Below, one piece after another: positions 26,631-34,388 of a DNA stretch of 64,000 nt (within the stretch, counting starts at the first letter, position 1; every line of letters begins with the position of its first letter). This DNA is from Agromyces sp. Marseille-P2726. GTDB taxonomy: Bacteria; Actinomycetota; Actinomycetes; Actinomycetales; Microbacteriaceae. The translations under genes were made by a program, and so were the position numbers. A model generated the notes under the pieces. That model did not search any database and was not told the DNA's origin. It saw only the letters and a list, made by a program, of their open reading frames with translations. Location: contig NZ_CADDWM010000015.1 of NCBI RefSeq assembly GCF_902809835.1, positions 806,001 through 870,000 of the forward strand, read 5' to 3'.

Positions 26631-26717
26631 ATGACGATCATCCACACGAATCCCGTCGACGAGACGACGGCAGCGGACGCCGCGGTGATGCCTGGGCCGG
26701 CGTCATCCGACCGGTGA
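26631..26717 (+). CDS. 28-residue peptide, possible remnant of a carboxymuconolactone decarboxylase-like protein
   Basis: ATG with GAGGTG eight bases before it, ending one base before the next gene's ATG. The opening MTIIHTNPVDE resembles the N-terminus common in AhpD/carboxymuconolactone decarboxylase-like proteins, after which the frame stops. It may be a truncated relic or a coupled leader peptide. Confidence 0.25.
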   Translation: MTIIHTNPVDETTAADAAVMPGPASSDR

Positions 26718-26718
26718 C

Positions 26719-27396
26719 ATGGAACGGTTCAGGGATCGACGCGACGCCGGACGCCAGCTCGCACGGGCGCTCGAGGGGCGCGAGTTCGACGACCCGGTGG
26801 TACTCGGCCTCCCGCGCGGGGGCGTCCCCGTCGCCGCCGAGGTCGCTCGCGCGCTGGGCGCTCCGCTCGACGTGCTCGTGGTGCGCAAGCTCGGTCTCCC
26901 TCGGCAACCCGAGGTCGCGATGGGCGCGATCGGCGAGCACGGCGCGCGCGTACTCAATGACGACGTGCTCCGGTCGGGCGGAGTATCGAAACGCGACCTC
27001 GCGCGCGTCGAGGCGCGCGAGCGATCGGAACTCGACGCCAGATCGGCACGCTTCCGCGGGGATGCAGCTCCCGTCGACCTGCGCGACCGCACCGCCGTGG
27101 TCGTCGACGACGGCGTGGCGACAGGAGCGACGGCTCGGGTCGCCGCCATGGTCGCGCGTGAGCTGGGCGCGGCATCCGTGGTGCTCGCGATGCCGGTGAG
27201 CTCACCCGAGAGCTTGGCGGAGCTCGAGGCGATGCCCGAGGTCGACGAGGTGATCTGCCTGTCGGTGCCGTCGGGCTTCATGGCGGTGGGCATGCACTAC
27301 GTCGATTTCACCCAGACGACGGATGCCGAGGTGCAGGCGATCCTCGAGATGGCGCGTGCCAAGGCCGATGACGGCGATCTGGACGCCGACGACTGA
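26719..27396 (+). CDS. Phosphoribosyltransferase-family protein
   Basis: A 225-residue type I PRTase-fold protein. The PRPP-binding loop VVVDDGVATGATA is at residues 127-139, and the N-terminal part has LPRGGVPVAAEVARAL and the LDVLVVRKLGLP strand. This stand-alone subgroup is common in actinobacteria and other bacteria and has no fixed substrate; it is sometimes linked to dienelactone hydrolase-like genes. The hood region that would define the base is not diagnostic here. Start at an ATG one base after the stop of a tiny upstream frame. The C-terminus is acidic (DDGDLDADD). Family confident, reaction unknown. Confidence 0.87.
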   Translation: MERFRDRRDAGRQLARALEGREFDDPVVLGLPRGGVPVAAEVARALGAPLDVLVVRKLGLPRQPEVAMGAIGEHGARVLNDDVLRSGGVSKRDLARVEARERSELDARSARFRGDAAPVDLRDRTAVVVDDGVATGATARVAAMVARELGAASVVLAMPVSSPESLAELEAMPEVDEVICLSVPSGFMAVGMHYVDFTQTTDAEVQAILEMARAKADDGDLDADD

Positions 27397-27423
27397 ATCC
27401 GAGCGCGCCCCGCCACGGGGTGC

Positions 27424-28215
27424 TCAGCCGGTGCCGATGACGACGGTGCCGTCGACGTCGTCATCACGCAGCACACGCGGCTCGAGGCCGCTGTCGGCCA
27501 TGAATGCGGCGGTCGCCGGAGCCTGGCTCACGCTCGTCTCGATGAGGAGCCGGCCGCCGGGAGCCAGCCAGGAGCGAGCCGATGCAGCGATGCGGCGATG
27601 CATGTCGAGGCCGTCGGTGCCACCGTCGAGGGCGATCCGGGACTCGTGGTCGCGCGCCTCCGCCGGCATCATCGAGATCTCGTCGGTCGGAACGTACGGG
27701 GCGTTGGCGGCGAGCACGTCGATGCGGCCACGCAGGTCGCCGGGGAGCGCGCCGTAGAGGTCGCCCTGCACGACGCGGGCGCCGTATCGCCCGAGGTTGC
27801 GGCTGGCCGCGCGGACCGCGGCGGGGTCGATGTCGGCGGCAACGAGCTCGCACGGCATGGCGGCCGCGACGACGACTCCGATGGCACCGGATCCGCAGCA
27901 GAGATCCACGACGACGGGTACGTGATCCGGCCGCGCCGCCTCGCGAGTGAGGCGCACCGTCTCTTTCGCCAGTGCCTCGGTGCGGCGCCGCGGCACGAAC
28001 ACGCCGGGCTCCAGCAGGATGCGATGTCCCGCGAAATCGGCCCAGCCGAGGACCTGCTCGAGCGGTTCGCCGGCCACGCGACGCACGACGAGGGCCTCGA
28101 GGCTCGCAGCGGAGCCCCGGGCGGCTGCCATGAGCAGCGCCGCCTCCTCCTCGGCGAAGACGCAACCCGCGGCACGAAGGCGGGCGACGAGCTGCCGAGG
28201 TGGGCCGACGGGCAT
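27424..28215 (-). CDS. PrmC-related protein N5-glutamine methyltransferase
   Basis: A 263-residue SAM-dependent methyltransferase resembling PrmC/HemK, which methylates the GGQ glutamine of release factors. It has an N-terminal helical domain, the FVPRRRTE block at 73-80, motif I DLCCGSGAIG at 104-113 and, in place of the NPPY active-site motif, NAPY at 171-174. The NAPY form fits the actinobacterial PrmC-related subgroup, annotated as putative protein N(5)-glutamine methyltransferase, distinct from true PrmC next to prfA. Substrate is therefore uncertain. The ATG lies exactly six bases after TACGAT on the minus strand, which suggests a leaderless mRNA and fixes the start. Confidence 0.85.
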   Translation of the reverse strand: MPVGPPRQLVARLRAAGCVFAEEEAALLMAAARGSAASLEALVVRRVAGEPLEQVLGWADFAGHRILLEPGVFVPRRRTEALAKETVRLTREAARPDHVPVVVDLCCGSGAIGVVVAAAMPCELVAADIDPAAVRAASRNLGRYGARVVQGDLYGALPGDLRGRIDVLAANAPYVPTDEISMMPAEARDHESRIALDGGTDGLDMHRRIAASARSWLAPGGRLLIETSVSQAPATAAFMADSGLEPRVLRDDDVDGTVVIGTG

Positions 28216-28221
28216 CAGGGC

Positions 28222-28227
28222 ATCGTA
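28222..28227 (-). promoter_or_regulatory. -10 box TACGAT for leaderless PrmC-like gene
   Basis: TACGAT is followed after six bases by the ATG at 28215, the spacing expected if transcription begins at the start codon. Confidence 0.5.
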
Positions 28228-28380
28228 TCGACAATCAGCGGCGCAGCGCAGCGCAACCGCTCGCAGCAGCTCGGATGGATGCCGGATGATTCCGCACTCC
28301 AAGACGTTTGGCAAGCCGTTGCGGACATTCGTCTCATGGGAGTTTGCTGGTGCCGACTCGACCGAGGAGGCGGATTCCCT

Positions 28381-29025
28381 GTGGATACCAGCACCATCAT
28401 CTGGATCATCGTCGGCATCATCGTCGTCATCGCGATCATCGCGGTCGTCGTGTGGCTCACGACCCGCCGGCGGCGCCAGGAGGCGCATCTCGAGTCCGAG
28501 CGGCAGAAGGCCGCCGAGCTCCGGCAGAACGCCTACGAGTCGGATGTCGCCCGGCGGGAGCGCGAGGCCGAGGCGGCACGCGTCGCGGCGGCAGCGCAGC
28601 AGGCTCAGGCCGGCGCGAAGCAGGCGGAGGCCGATGCCATGCAGGCCCGGCTCGAGTCCGAGCGACTGGCGCAGGAAGCCGCCACCCACCAGTCCAGCGC
28701 ACAGCAGCTTCGAGATGAGGCGGCCGAGCGCATGCGCAAGGCCGACGAGGTCGACCCCGATCTGAACGGGAACAGGAACGACCGCGACGACCGTGCCACG
28801 ACGGCGGCCTCCACGACGGGCTACGACGCCGATCGGAACGGCGTGCGCGACGACCGCGAGGTCGCGCGAGATCGCGATGGTGACGGCATGCGTGACGACC
28901 GCGAGCCCACTCGCGACCACGACCGCGACGGCGTGCGTGACGACGGCGACGCCAGGACCGATGGCAACCCCAATCCTCCGGTCGACCCGACGCGCGGCGA
29001 TACCGGAACGGGCCGGCGAATCTGA
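28381..29025 (+). CDS. Single-span membrane protein with coiled coil and DxDxDG-like repeats
   Basis: I recognise no named family. A GTG start after GGAGGCGG encodes 214 residues: a strong membrane span at about 6-27 (IIWIIVGIIVVIAIIAVVVWL), a basic RRRR stop-transfer, an Ala/Glu/Gln-rich coiled coil at about 32-120, and a tail with three tandem imperfect repeats of the type DADRNGVRDDRE, DRDGDGMRDDRE and DHDRDGVRDDGD. The acidic repeats resemble calcium-binding thrombospondin type-3 or EF-like loops, suggesting cation-dependent folding. Topology, from the positive-inside rule, places the coiled coil in the cytoplasm, which would put the repeats inside the cell. Confidence 0.65.
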   Translation: MDTSTIIWIIVGIIVVIAIIAVVVWLTTRRRRQEAHLESERQKAAELRQNAYESDVARREREAEAARVAAAAQQAQAGAKQAEADAMQARLESERLAQEAATHQSSAQQLRDEAAERMRKADEVDPDLNGNRNDRDDRATTAASTTGYDADRNGVRDDREVARDRDGDGMRDDREPTRDHDRDGVRDDGDARTDGNPNPPVDPTRGDTGTGRRI

Positions 29026-29100
29026 TCGATCGAACACGCGGGCGGCGGTGCGGGGCGAGGCCACGCGGTCGACGGCATCCGACACCGGCCGTCTGGGTCG

Positions 29101-29961
29101 TTACTTCAGCAACCGCGACAGCACGCGATCGGCCAGCGGCTTGCCGCCCGTCTGACACGTGGGGCAGTACTGGAAGGTGGAGTCGGCGAAGATGACCTCG
29201 CGCACCGTGTCGCCGCACACCGGGCATGCCTCGCCGGTGCGGCCGTGCACCTGCATGCGGCTGCGCTTGCCGTCTTTCAGCTCGTCGGGCGGTCGCCCCG
29301 CCGCGGCGTCGACCGCGTCGGCGAGGGTGTCGCGCATCGCATGGTAGAGCCGCTCGACCTGGTCGGGCGTGAGCTTCGCGGCGAGGATATACGGCGACAT
29401 CCGTGCGTTGTGCAGGATCTCGTCGGAGTAGGCGTTTCCGACACCGGCGAACACCGACTGGTCGCGCAGGAGTCCCTTGATCTGCGTGCGACGACCGGCG
29501 AGTATGGCGGCGAAGTCGTCGAGGCTGAAGTCGGGCGCCGTCGGATCGGGCCCGAGGCGGGCGATGCCCGGCACCTCGGAGACGTCGCGCACGACGTAGA
29601 CCGCCAGCGACTTCTTGGTGCCGGCCTCGGTGAGGTCGAACCCCGAGCCGTCATCGAGACGTACACGCAGCGCGATCGGCGACTTGCCGGGCTTGACCAC
29701 CGTCTTCGGAAGCTCGTCGTACCAGCGGAGCCACCCGGCACGGGCGAGGTGGAACACGAGGTGCAGGCCTCCGACCTCGAGGTCGACGAACTTGCCATGG
29801 CGCGATGCCGCATCGATCGTGTTGCCGACGAGCGCCTGCAACGGGGGGTCGAACGTCTTCAGGGCCGAGATCGCCGCGACGGTGGCCGACGAGACGGCAC
29901 GACCCACCGCTCGTTCGCGGAGGAACCCCACGAGCGCATCGACCTCGGGCAACTCGGGCAC
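29101..29961 (-). CDS. Fpg/Nei-family DNA glycosylase (first copy)
   Basis: A 286-residue formamidopyrimidine-DNA glycosylase/endonuclease VIII family protein. Pro2 (nucleophile) and Glu3 follow the start, Lys57 is in RHGKF, the helix-two-turn-helix holds GVGNAYSDEIL, and the C-terminal zinc finger has CPVCGD and CPTC pairs. It removes oxidised bases and nicks the abasic site in base excision repair. It opens PELPEV, whereas the second copy at 32094-32936 opens PESPEV, so they may differ in substrate. The start is a GTG six bases after GAGCAT; the initiator Met must be removed to expose Pro2. Confidence 0.93.
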   Translation of the reverse strand: MPELPEVDALVGFLRERAVGRAVSSATVAAISALKTFDPPLQALVGNTIDAASRHGKFVDLEVGGLHLVFHLARAGWLRWYDELPKTVVKPGKSPIALRVRLDDGSGFDLTEAGTKKSLAVYVVRDVSEVPGIARLGPDPTAPDFSLDDFAAILAGRRTQIKGLLRDQSVFAGVGNAYSDEILHNARMSPYILAAKLTPDQVERLYHAMRDTLADAVDAAAGRPPDELKDGKRSRMQVHGRTGEACPVCGDTVREVIFADSTFQYCPTCQTGGKPLADRVLSRLLK

Positions 29962-30222
29962 GCTGCCATGCTCTCACCCCCTGCCCACATGTGAGCAACT
30001 TCTCAGCCATCGGCCCCCCGGATGAGGGTAGGCTGGCGTCGGCCGCGCATGAGGGCCCGAGGTGTTGACGAAGACGTTGGCGCCCTGTCGACCCCATGAT
30101 CCCGGCTGCGAACCCCGGCGCACACAGCGTTCGAATGAGGGGCACGACGATGTGCGCTTCGACCTCCGCCGGGGTTCGCCACCCCGCTCCTGCCGGCCGC
30201 GGCCGGCGTCATGCCGGCAGGG

Positions 30223-30228
30223 TATGGT
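30223..30228 (+). promoter_or_regulatory. -10 box TATGGT for leaderless DUF4180 gene
   Basis: TATGGT is followed after six bases by the ATG at 30235. Just upstream lies a 9-bp inverted repeat CCTGCCGGC/GCCGGCAGG that brackets the expected -35 region. Confidence 0.5.
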
Positions 30229-30234
30229 CGTGCC

Positions 30235-30618
30235 ATGCAGACCGACGAGCACGCGACCCGAATCCTCCACGTGCCCCCGCACGGACCCGCCATCGTCACG
30301 TCGGACGACACGTCAGACCTGATCGGCAGTGCGTGGGCCAACCGGGCCGAGCTCATCGCCATCCCCGCCGCACGGCTCGACCCCGCCTTCTTCGACCTCA
30401 GTTCAGGGGTCGCCGGCGAGATGACCCAGAAGTTCGTGAACTACCGGCTGCGCGTCGCGATCGTGGGCGACATCAGCGCGTACGTCGCCGAGAGCGACGC
30501 CCTCCGCGACTACGTCTGGGAATCGAATCGCGGTACCCAGGTGTGGTTCGTGTCCGATGAGGCGGCGCTTCACGACAAGTTGGCCGGGCGGCCGGCGCGC
30601 ATGGGCACCATCGGCTGA
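30235..30618 (+). CDS. DUF4180 family protein
   Basis: A 127-residue protein that I match to DUF4180 from its hallmark segments: SSGVAGEMTQKFVNYRLRVAIVGDIS followed by SDALRDYVWESNRGTQVWFV. The family is short, soluble and of unknown function, often found near regulators or transporters. I start at the ATG at 30235, six bases after TATGGT, and not at an in-frame ATG at 30211, since the later one gives the usual N-terminal length and a leaderless-type start. Its 3' end overlaps the convergent EamA exporter gene by 49 bases. Confidence 0.8.
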   Translation: MQTDEHATRILHVPPHGPAIVTSDDTSDLIGSAWANRAELIAIPAARLDPAFFDLSSGVAGEMTQKFVNYRLRVAIVGDISAYVAESDALRDYVWESNRGTQVWFVSDEAALHDKLAGRPARMGTIG

Positions 30619-31535
30619 TCCGCCCGCACGAGCGTGCCCGCTCCGACGGCGGCGCGACCCGGGCGCCGGGTCGCGAGGGCGCGCCCGATCAGGGGCTGGC
30701 CCAAGAGGATTCCGGTGAACACCAGTGCCAGGCCGACGAGCTGCTGCGGTGCGAGCACTTCGCCGCCGATGAAGACGCCGAGCAGCACCCCCGTCACGGG
30801 ATTCAACAGTCCGATGAGTCCGACGGTGCCCGCGTCGAGGTGACGGAGCCCGCTGAACCAGGCGACGAACGCGAGCGCCGTGGCGACGATGCTGATGTAC
30901 GCGAACGCCACGACGGCCGGCGCGTCGAGCAGTGGCGGCCCACCCTCCCAGACGATCGCGGCGGGCACGAGCATCGCACCGCCCGCGATGAGCTGCCACG
31001 AGGTGAGGGACAGCACGTCGACCCCGCTCCACCGCTTCGCGAGGATGTAGCCGAGCGACGACATCGACATCGCGCCCAGCGACGCGACCACGCCCCAGAC
31101 GTCGATGGATGCCTCGCCCGTCACGAGCATCAGCACGACCCCGGCGAGGCCGATGACCGCTCCGGTGAGCGACAGCGCACGGAGCCGCTCCGAGACCAGC
31201 AGCCAGGCGAACACCATCATGACGATCGGCGAGGTGGCCATGATCGTCGACGCGATGCTCGTCGGCAGCAGTTGCGCCGCCACGTAGACGAGGGCGAAGA
31301 ACGCCCCCATGTTCAGCGCACCGAGGACGAGTGAGCGCCACCACCACGCGCCCCTCGGCCGTTCTCGCCGGACGGCGAGCAGGAGCAGGCCCGCCGGCAG
31401 TGCGCGAATCACCGCGCCCCACAGCGGCGCGTCGGGGGGCAGGAACTCCCTCGTCACGAAGTAGGTGCTGCCCCACGCGATCGGCGCGATCGCGACGATG
31501 AGACTCCATCTCAATGTAGCTTCCACGGAAGACAT
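30570..31535 (-). CDS. EamA/DMT-family exporter under MarR control
   Basis: A 321-residue drug/metabolite transporter with ten predicted membrane spans as two EamA halves (first opening LIVAIAPIAWGSTYFVTREFLP, second in YILAKRWSGVDVLSLTSWQLI). Family members export amino acids, purines or drugs; the substrate is not predictable. It is transcribed away from the MarR-type regulator at 31566. The ATG at 31535 sits between the two copies of a 21-base repeat, and codons 2-5 of the gene themselves contain one of the two CTTCC/GGAAG palindromes, so the regulator can cover the start codon. Confidence 0.88.
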   Translation of the reverse strand: MSSVEATLRWSLIVAIAPIAWGSTYFVTREFLPPDAPLWGAVIRALPAGLLLLAVRRERPRGAWWWRSLVLGALNMGAFFALVYVAAQLLPTSIASTIMATSPIVMMVFAWLLVSERLRALSLTGAVIGLAGVVLMLVTGEASIDVWGVVASLGAMSMSSLGYILAKRWSGVDVLSLTSWQLIAGGAMLVPAAIVWEGGPPLLDAPAVVAFAYISIVATALAFVAWFSGLRHLDAGTVGLIGLLNPVTGVLLGVFIGGEVLAPQQLVGLALVFTGILLGQPLIGRALATRRPGRAAVGAGTLVRADQPMVPMRAGRPANLS

Positions 31536-31552
31536 TGTAGCTTCCGTGGAAG
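31520..31552. promoter_or_regulatory. Twin palindromic MarR operators
   Basis: CTTCCACGGAAG (31520-31531) and CTTCCGTGGAAG (31541-31552) are 12-base palindromes with centres 21 bases apart, two helical turns. They fill the gap between the divergent EamA and MarR genes, and the second lies just upstream of the marR -10 box. Confidence 0.8.
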
Positions 31553-31553
31553 A

Positions 31554-31559
31554 TAGAGT
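31554..31559 (+). promoter_or_regulatory. -10 box TAGAGT for leaderless marR
   Basis: TAGAGT is followed after six bases by the ATG at 31566 and directly follows the second operator palindrome, which explains how the regulator could repress its own gene. Confidence 0.55.
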
Positions 31560-31565
31560 ACAGCC

Positions 31566-32066
31566 ATGGATGCCCCGACCGACCGCGTCGCCCAGATCAT
31601 GGCCGAATGGGCACGCGAACGCCCAGATCTCGACCTCGCTCCACAGGGCGTCATCGGGCGCCTCCACCGCCTGGCGAACCACCTCACCGAGGACCTCGTC
31701 GCCGTCTACCGCACCTTCGACCTCTCCGAGGGCGACTTCGACGTGCTCGCGACCCTCCGCCGCGGTGGTGACCCGTTCGAGCGCACCCCGAGCGACCTCG
31801 CCGACTCCACGATGGTGACGACCGGCGCGATGACGAAGCGCATCGACCGCCTCGAGACGCGCGGGCTGGTGAGCCGTCGTCAGAGCGACGTCGACGGACG
31901 CGGACGCGTCATCGCACTGACCACCAAGGGGCGTGCACTGATCGACGACGCGGTCACGGCGCATCTCGCGAATGAGCGCCGTCTCATCGACGAGGCGATC
32001 TCACCGATGGATGCCGCGACGCTCGAGCGCGTGCTCACGAGCTGGCTCGCGCACTACGAGTCCTGA
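31566..32066 (+). CDS. MarR-family transcriptional regulator
   Basis: A 166-residue dimeric winged-helix regulator. The DNA-recognition region TPSDLADSTMVTTGAMTKRIDRLETRGLVSRR is at about residues 80-110, with the wing DVDGRGRVIALTTKGRAL next, and long helices for dimerisation at both ends. It is encoded next to, and opposite to, an EamA exporter, with two identical-type palindromes in between, so it most likely represses both genes until a ligand, probably the exporter substrate, binds. The N-terminal 25-residue extension before the first dimer helix is typical of the actinobacterial subgroup. Confidence 0.92.
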   Translation: MDAPTDRVAQIMAEWARERPDLDLAPQGVIGRLHRLANHLTEDLVAVYRTFDLSEGDFDVLATLRRGGDPFERTPSDLADSTMVTTGAMTKRIDRLETRGLVSRRQSDVDGRGRVIALTTKGRALIDDAVTAHLANERRLIDEAISPMDAATLERVLTSWLAHYES

Positions 32067-32093
32067 GGGTCGCGACCCACGAGATGGAATGGC

Positions 32094-32936
32094 TCACGAC
32101 TTCAGCGGAAGCTCCTCGCCGTGGGTCTGGCAGGTCGGACAGTACTGCGCCGTCGTGCTCGCGAACGAGAAGTCGCGGATCGTGTCACCGCAGACCGGGC
32201 AGGCCTCCCCCGCACGACCGTGCACGCGCATGGCCGCGACCTTGGCGTCCTTGAGCTCAGCGAGGGTCACGCCCCGCTGAGCCGCAACCGCCCCGGTGAT
32301 GACGTCGACCGTGGCCTCGAAGAGCCGGTCGAGTTCTTCCGGCGCCAGATCGGCTGCACGACGCACGGGTGAGATCTTCGCCGTGTGGAGGATCTCGTCG
32401 GAATAGGCGTTCCCGATGCCGGCGAGCGATTCCTGGTCTTGCAGAACGGCCTTCACCTGCTTGCGTCGCCCGGCCACCGCACGGTCGAATTCCGCACGGG
32501 AGAACGCAGGCCTTGCCGGATCGGGACCGAGCTTGGCGACGGCCGGCACTTCCCCGGGATCATCGACGACCCAGAGGCCCAACGACACCCAATCGCCCGC
32601 GTCAGTGAGTTCCAGCGATGATCCGTCGTCGAACTCGAGGATCACCAGCGCCGGCGGTTGGTCCTCCTCGCGGCCGGCGTCGTCAGCGCCTCCCCATCGC
32701 GCCCATCCGTGCCGGCCGAGCGAGATCACCAGATGGGTGTCGGGGCCGAACGCCACGTCGACGAGCTTGCCGTGCCGCGTGGCTCCGGCGACGGATGCCG
32801 CAAGGAGGCTCTCGGGAGGACGGGCACGGGTCTTCGTCGTCCTGAACTCGACGACGTCGACCCCCGTGAGGCTGCGGCCGGTCAAGCGGTCACCGAGTTC
32901 CTCGGCGAGCGCCTCGACCTCTGGTGATTCCGGCAT
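32094..32936 (-). CDS. Fpg/Nei-family DNA glycosylase (second copy)
   Basis: A 280-residue paralogue of the glycosylase at 29101-29961, about 3 kb away and on the same strand. Pro2 and Glu3 (PESPEVE), Lys57 in RHGKL, GIGNAYSDEIL in the helix-two-turn-helix, and the zinc finger CPVCGD...CPTC are all present, so it should be active. The N-terminal residues 29-45 and the loop GGADDAGREEDQPP differ strongly from the first copy, consistent with a different lesion preference. I start at the ATG at 32936, six bases after AAGGCT, which puts the catalytic proline at position 2; the frame extends further upstream without it. Confidence 0.93.
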   Translation of the reverse strand: MPESPEVEALAEELGDRLTGRSLTGVDVVEFRTTKTRARPPESLLAASVAGATRHGKLVDVAFGPDTHLVISLGRHGWARWGGADDAGREEDQPPALVILEFDDGSSLELTDAGDWVSLGLWVVDDPGEVPAVAKLGPDPARPAFSRAEFDRAVAGRRKQVKAVLQDQESLAGIGNAYSDEILHTAKISPVRRAADLAPEELDRLFEATVDVITGAVAAQRGVTLAELKDAKVAAMRVHGRAGEACPVCGDTIRDFSFASTTAQYCPTCQTHGEELPLKS

Positions 32937-32996
32937 GGCGCCAGCCTTCCACGGGGCGAGCCGCGCCACCAGCCCGCCGAGCGCGAGGCCGCGCCG

Positions 32997-34304
32997 CTAC
33001 TGGGTGCCGAAGTCGAGCATGGAGTCGGCGAGGGCGATGACCGACCAGGTGCCGCCCGCGGCATCCGTGAACTCGTAGGCCGGCACGAGCAGCACGCCTC
33101 CGGTGACCTGCCAGTGGGTCGCCAGCCCGAGTCGTGCCTCGACGATCTCGACCTCGTTCACCGGCCACGAGAGCGCCGTGCCACCCGTCGGTGCGGCCGG
33201 CGGCTCACCGGCGGTGCCGAACTCCATGGGCGCCTGCTGCGCCGAGAACGGCATGGCGGTCACCTGGGGTCCGAAGCGGGGATCGGACAGGCGCTCGAAC
33301 GCCTCCTGCTCGCTCACGATCGGGTAGTCGCCGAGCGACACGGTGGCGGCGAGCGAGCCCGAGGCGTTGAGCACGCCGCCCTCCGCGAGTTCGAGGTACC
33401 AGCCCTGATCGGTGCGCTGCCCGTCGATCAGCGGCCAGGCCTGCACGGTGCGCGTCAGCGAGCCCTCGTAGACCTCGGAAGTGTACTCGAAGGCGTCCGC
33501 GTCGCGTCCGGAGGCCGAGACGAGCGAGCGCATGGCGTCGATGGCCGCAACCTCGGTCGGTGCCGTGCCGGTCGGCTCGCAGGCGGTCGCGTCGGGCGCG
33601 CACCGCCACGGATCGTGCTGCGGATCCCAATAGGAGAATCCGAGCGTGCCGTCGAGCGTGACCCAGAGGGATGCCGCGGTGCCGTCCTGCGGGCCCACGG
33701 CCCAGCCGCCGTCCTTCAACTCGGGCGTACCCGTAAGACCGAGCGCTGCGGCGAGCGCACCGACGTTCTCGGCGTTAGATGCGGATCGCGCATCGTACGC
33801 GTAGGCGGGCGCGGTGCCATCCTCGGTCGAGAGTCCGGACGCGTGGAAGACGTTGCGTCCCCAGGCGTACGGCAAAATGCGGTCGCTGCCGAACCCCGGG
33901 GTCGCCCTGCTCTGCGGAGCCACGGCGGACGCGTCCGTCTCGGGCACGCCCATCTCGGTCGGAGCCGTGCCGACGCCGGACTCGAGCGAGATGGGCGGCG
34001 CCGCACCGCCTGCGACGGTCGTCGAGCCGGTGTTCGTCGCGCCGACCGCGTAGCCGGCACCGCCGACGACCAGCATGGATGCCGCGACGGCGGCGACCGT
34101 CAGCCAGCGGTTGCGGCGGCGGGCACGCTCTGCGGCGAGGTCGGTGACGGCGGCGGATGCCACGGCCGGCGCGTCGGCGGCCTCGGTGGTGACCCTCGCC
34201 ACGACGTCGTCGGTGAAGCCCGCGCGTGGTTCCAGCCCGGCGGCGGGGTCGGCGGCGCGAAGGCGCTCGACGGGGTCGAGCTCGTCGTCGTTCCGGTCGG
34301 TCAT
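32997..34304 (-). CDS. Membrane protein paired with ECF sigma factor, probable anti-sigma or signal partner
   Basis: A 435-residue protein with a cytoplasmic N-terminus (1-66), one membrane span at about 68-90 (LTVAAVAASMLVVGGAGYAVGA) and a large exported domain. There is no ZAS zinc motif. Topology and position, 84 bases after the ECF sigma gene on the same strand, suggest a membrane anti-sigma or sensor protein of the kind found beside many actinobacterial ECF genes. The exported part has repeated TGTP/TAPTEV stretches, no recognised fold and two cysteines (WRCAPDATACEP) that could form a disulfide. GGAGGG precedes the ATG chosen. Its own promoter-like copy upstream resembles that of the sigma gene. 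Confidence 0.65.
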   Translation of the reverse strand: MTDRNDDELDPVERLRAADPAAGLEPRAGFTDDVVARVTTEAADAPAVASAAVTDLAAERARRRNRWLTVAAVAASMLVVGGAGYAVGATNTGSTTVAGGAAPPISLESGVGTAPTEMGVPETDASAVAPQSRATPGFGSDRILPYAWGRNVFHASGLSTEDGTAPAYAYDARSASNAENVGALAAALGLTGTPELKDGGWAVGPQDGTAASLWVTLDGTLGFSYWDPQHDPWRCAPDATACEPTGTAPTEVAAIDAMRSLVSASGRDADAFEYTSEVYEGSLTRTVQAWPLIDGQRTDQGWYLELAEGGVLNASGSLAATVSLGDYPIVSEQEAFERLSDPRFGPQVTAMPFSAQQAPMEFGTAGEPPAAPTGGTALSWPVNEVEIVEARLGLATHWQVTGGVLLVPAYEFTDAAGGTWSVIALADSMLDFGTQ

Positions 34305-34336
34305 GTCGATCACCCTCCGTGACATCCGTTCACTCA

Positions 34337-34366
34337 TGGATGTGTGTCATCCGCCGCAGACCTTGC
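34337..34366 (-). promoter_or_regulatory. Candidate ECF promoter before the membrane partner gene
   Basis: On the minus strand TGCAAG is followed after 16 bases by a CACACAT-type block. The same layout occurs at 34999-34970 before the sigma gene: about 20 of 30 positions match, including TGCAAG, GCGGC and ACACAT. Confidence 0.4.
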
Positions 34367-34388
34367 ATCCCCGCGGCGACCGATTGCG

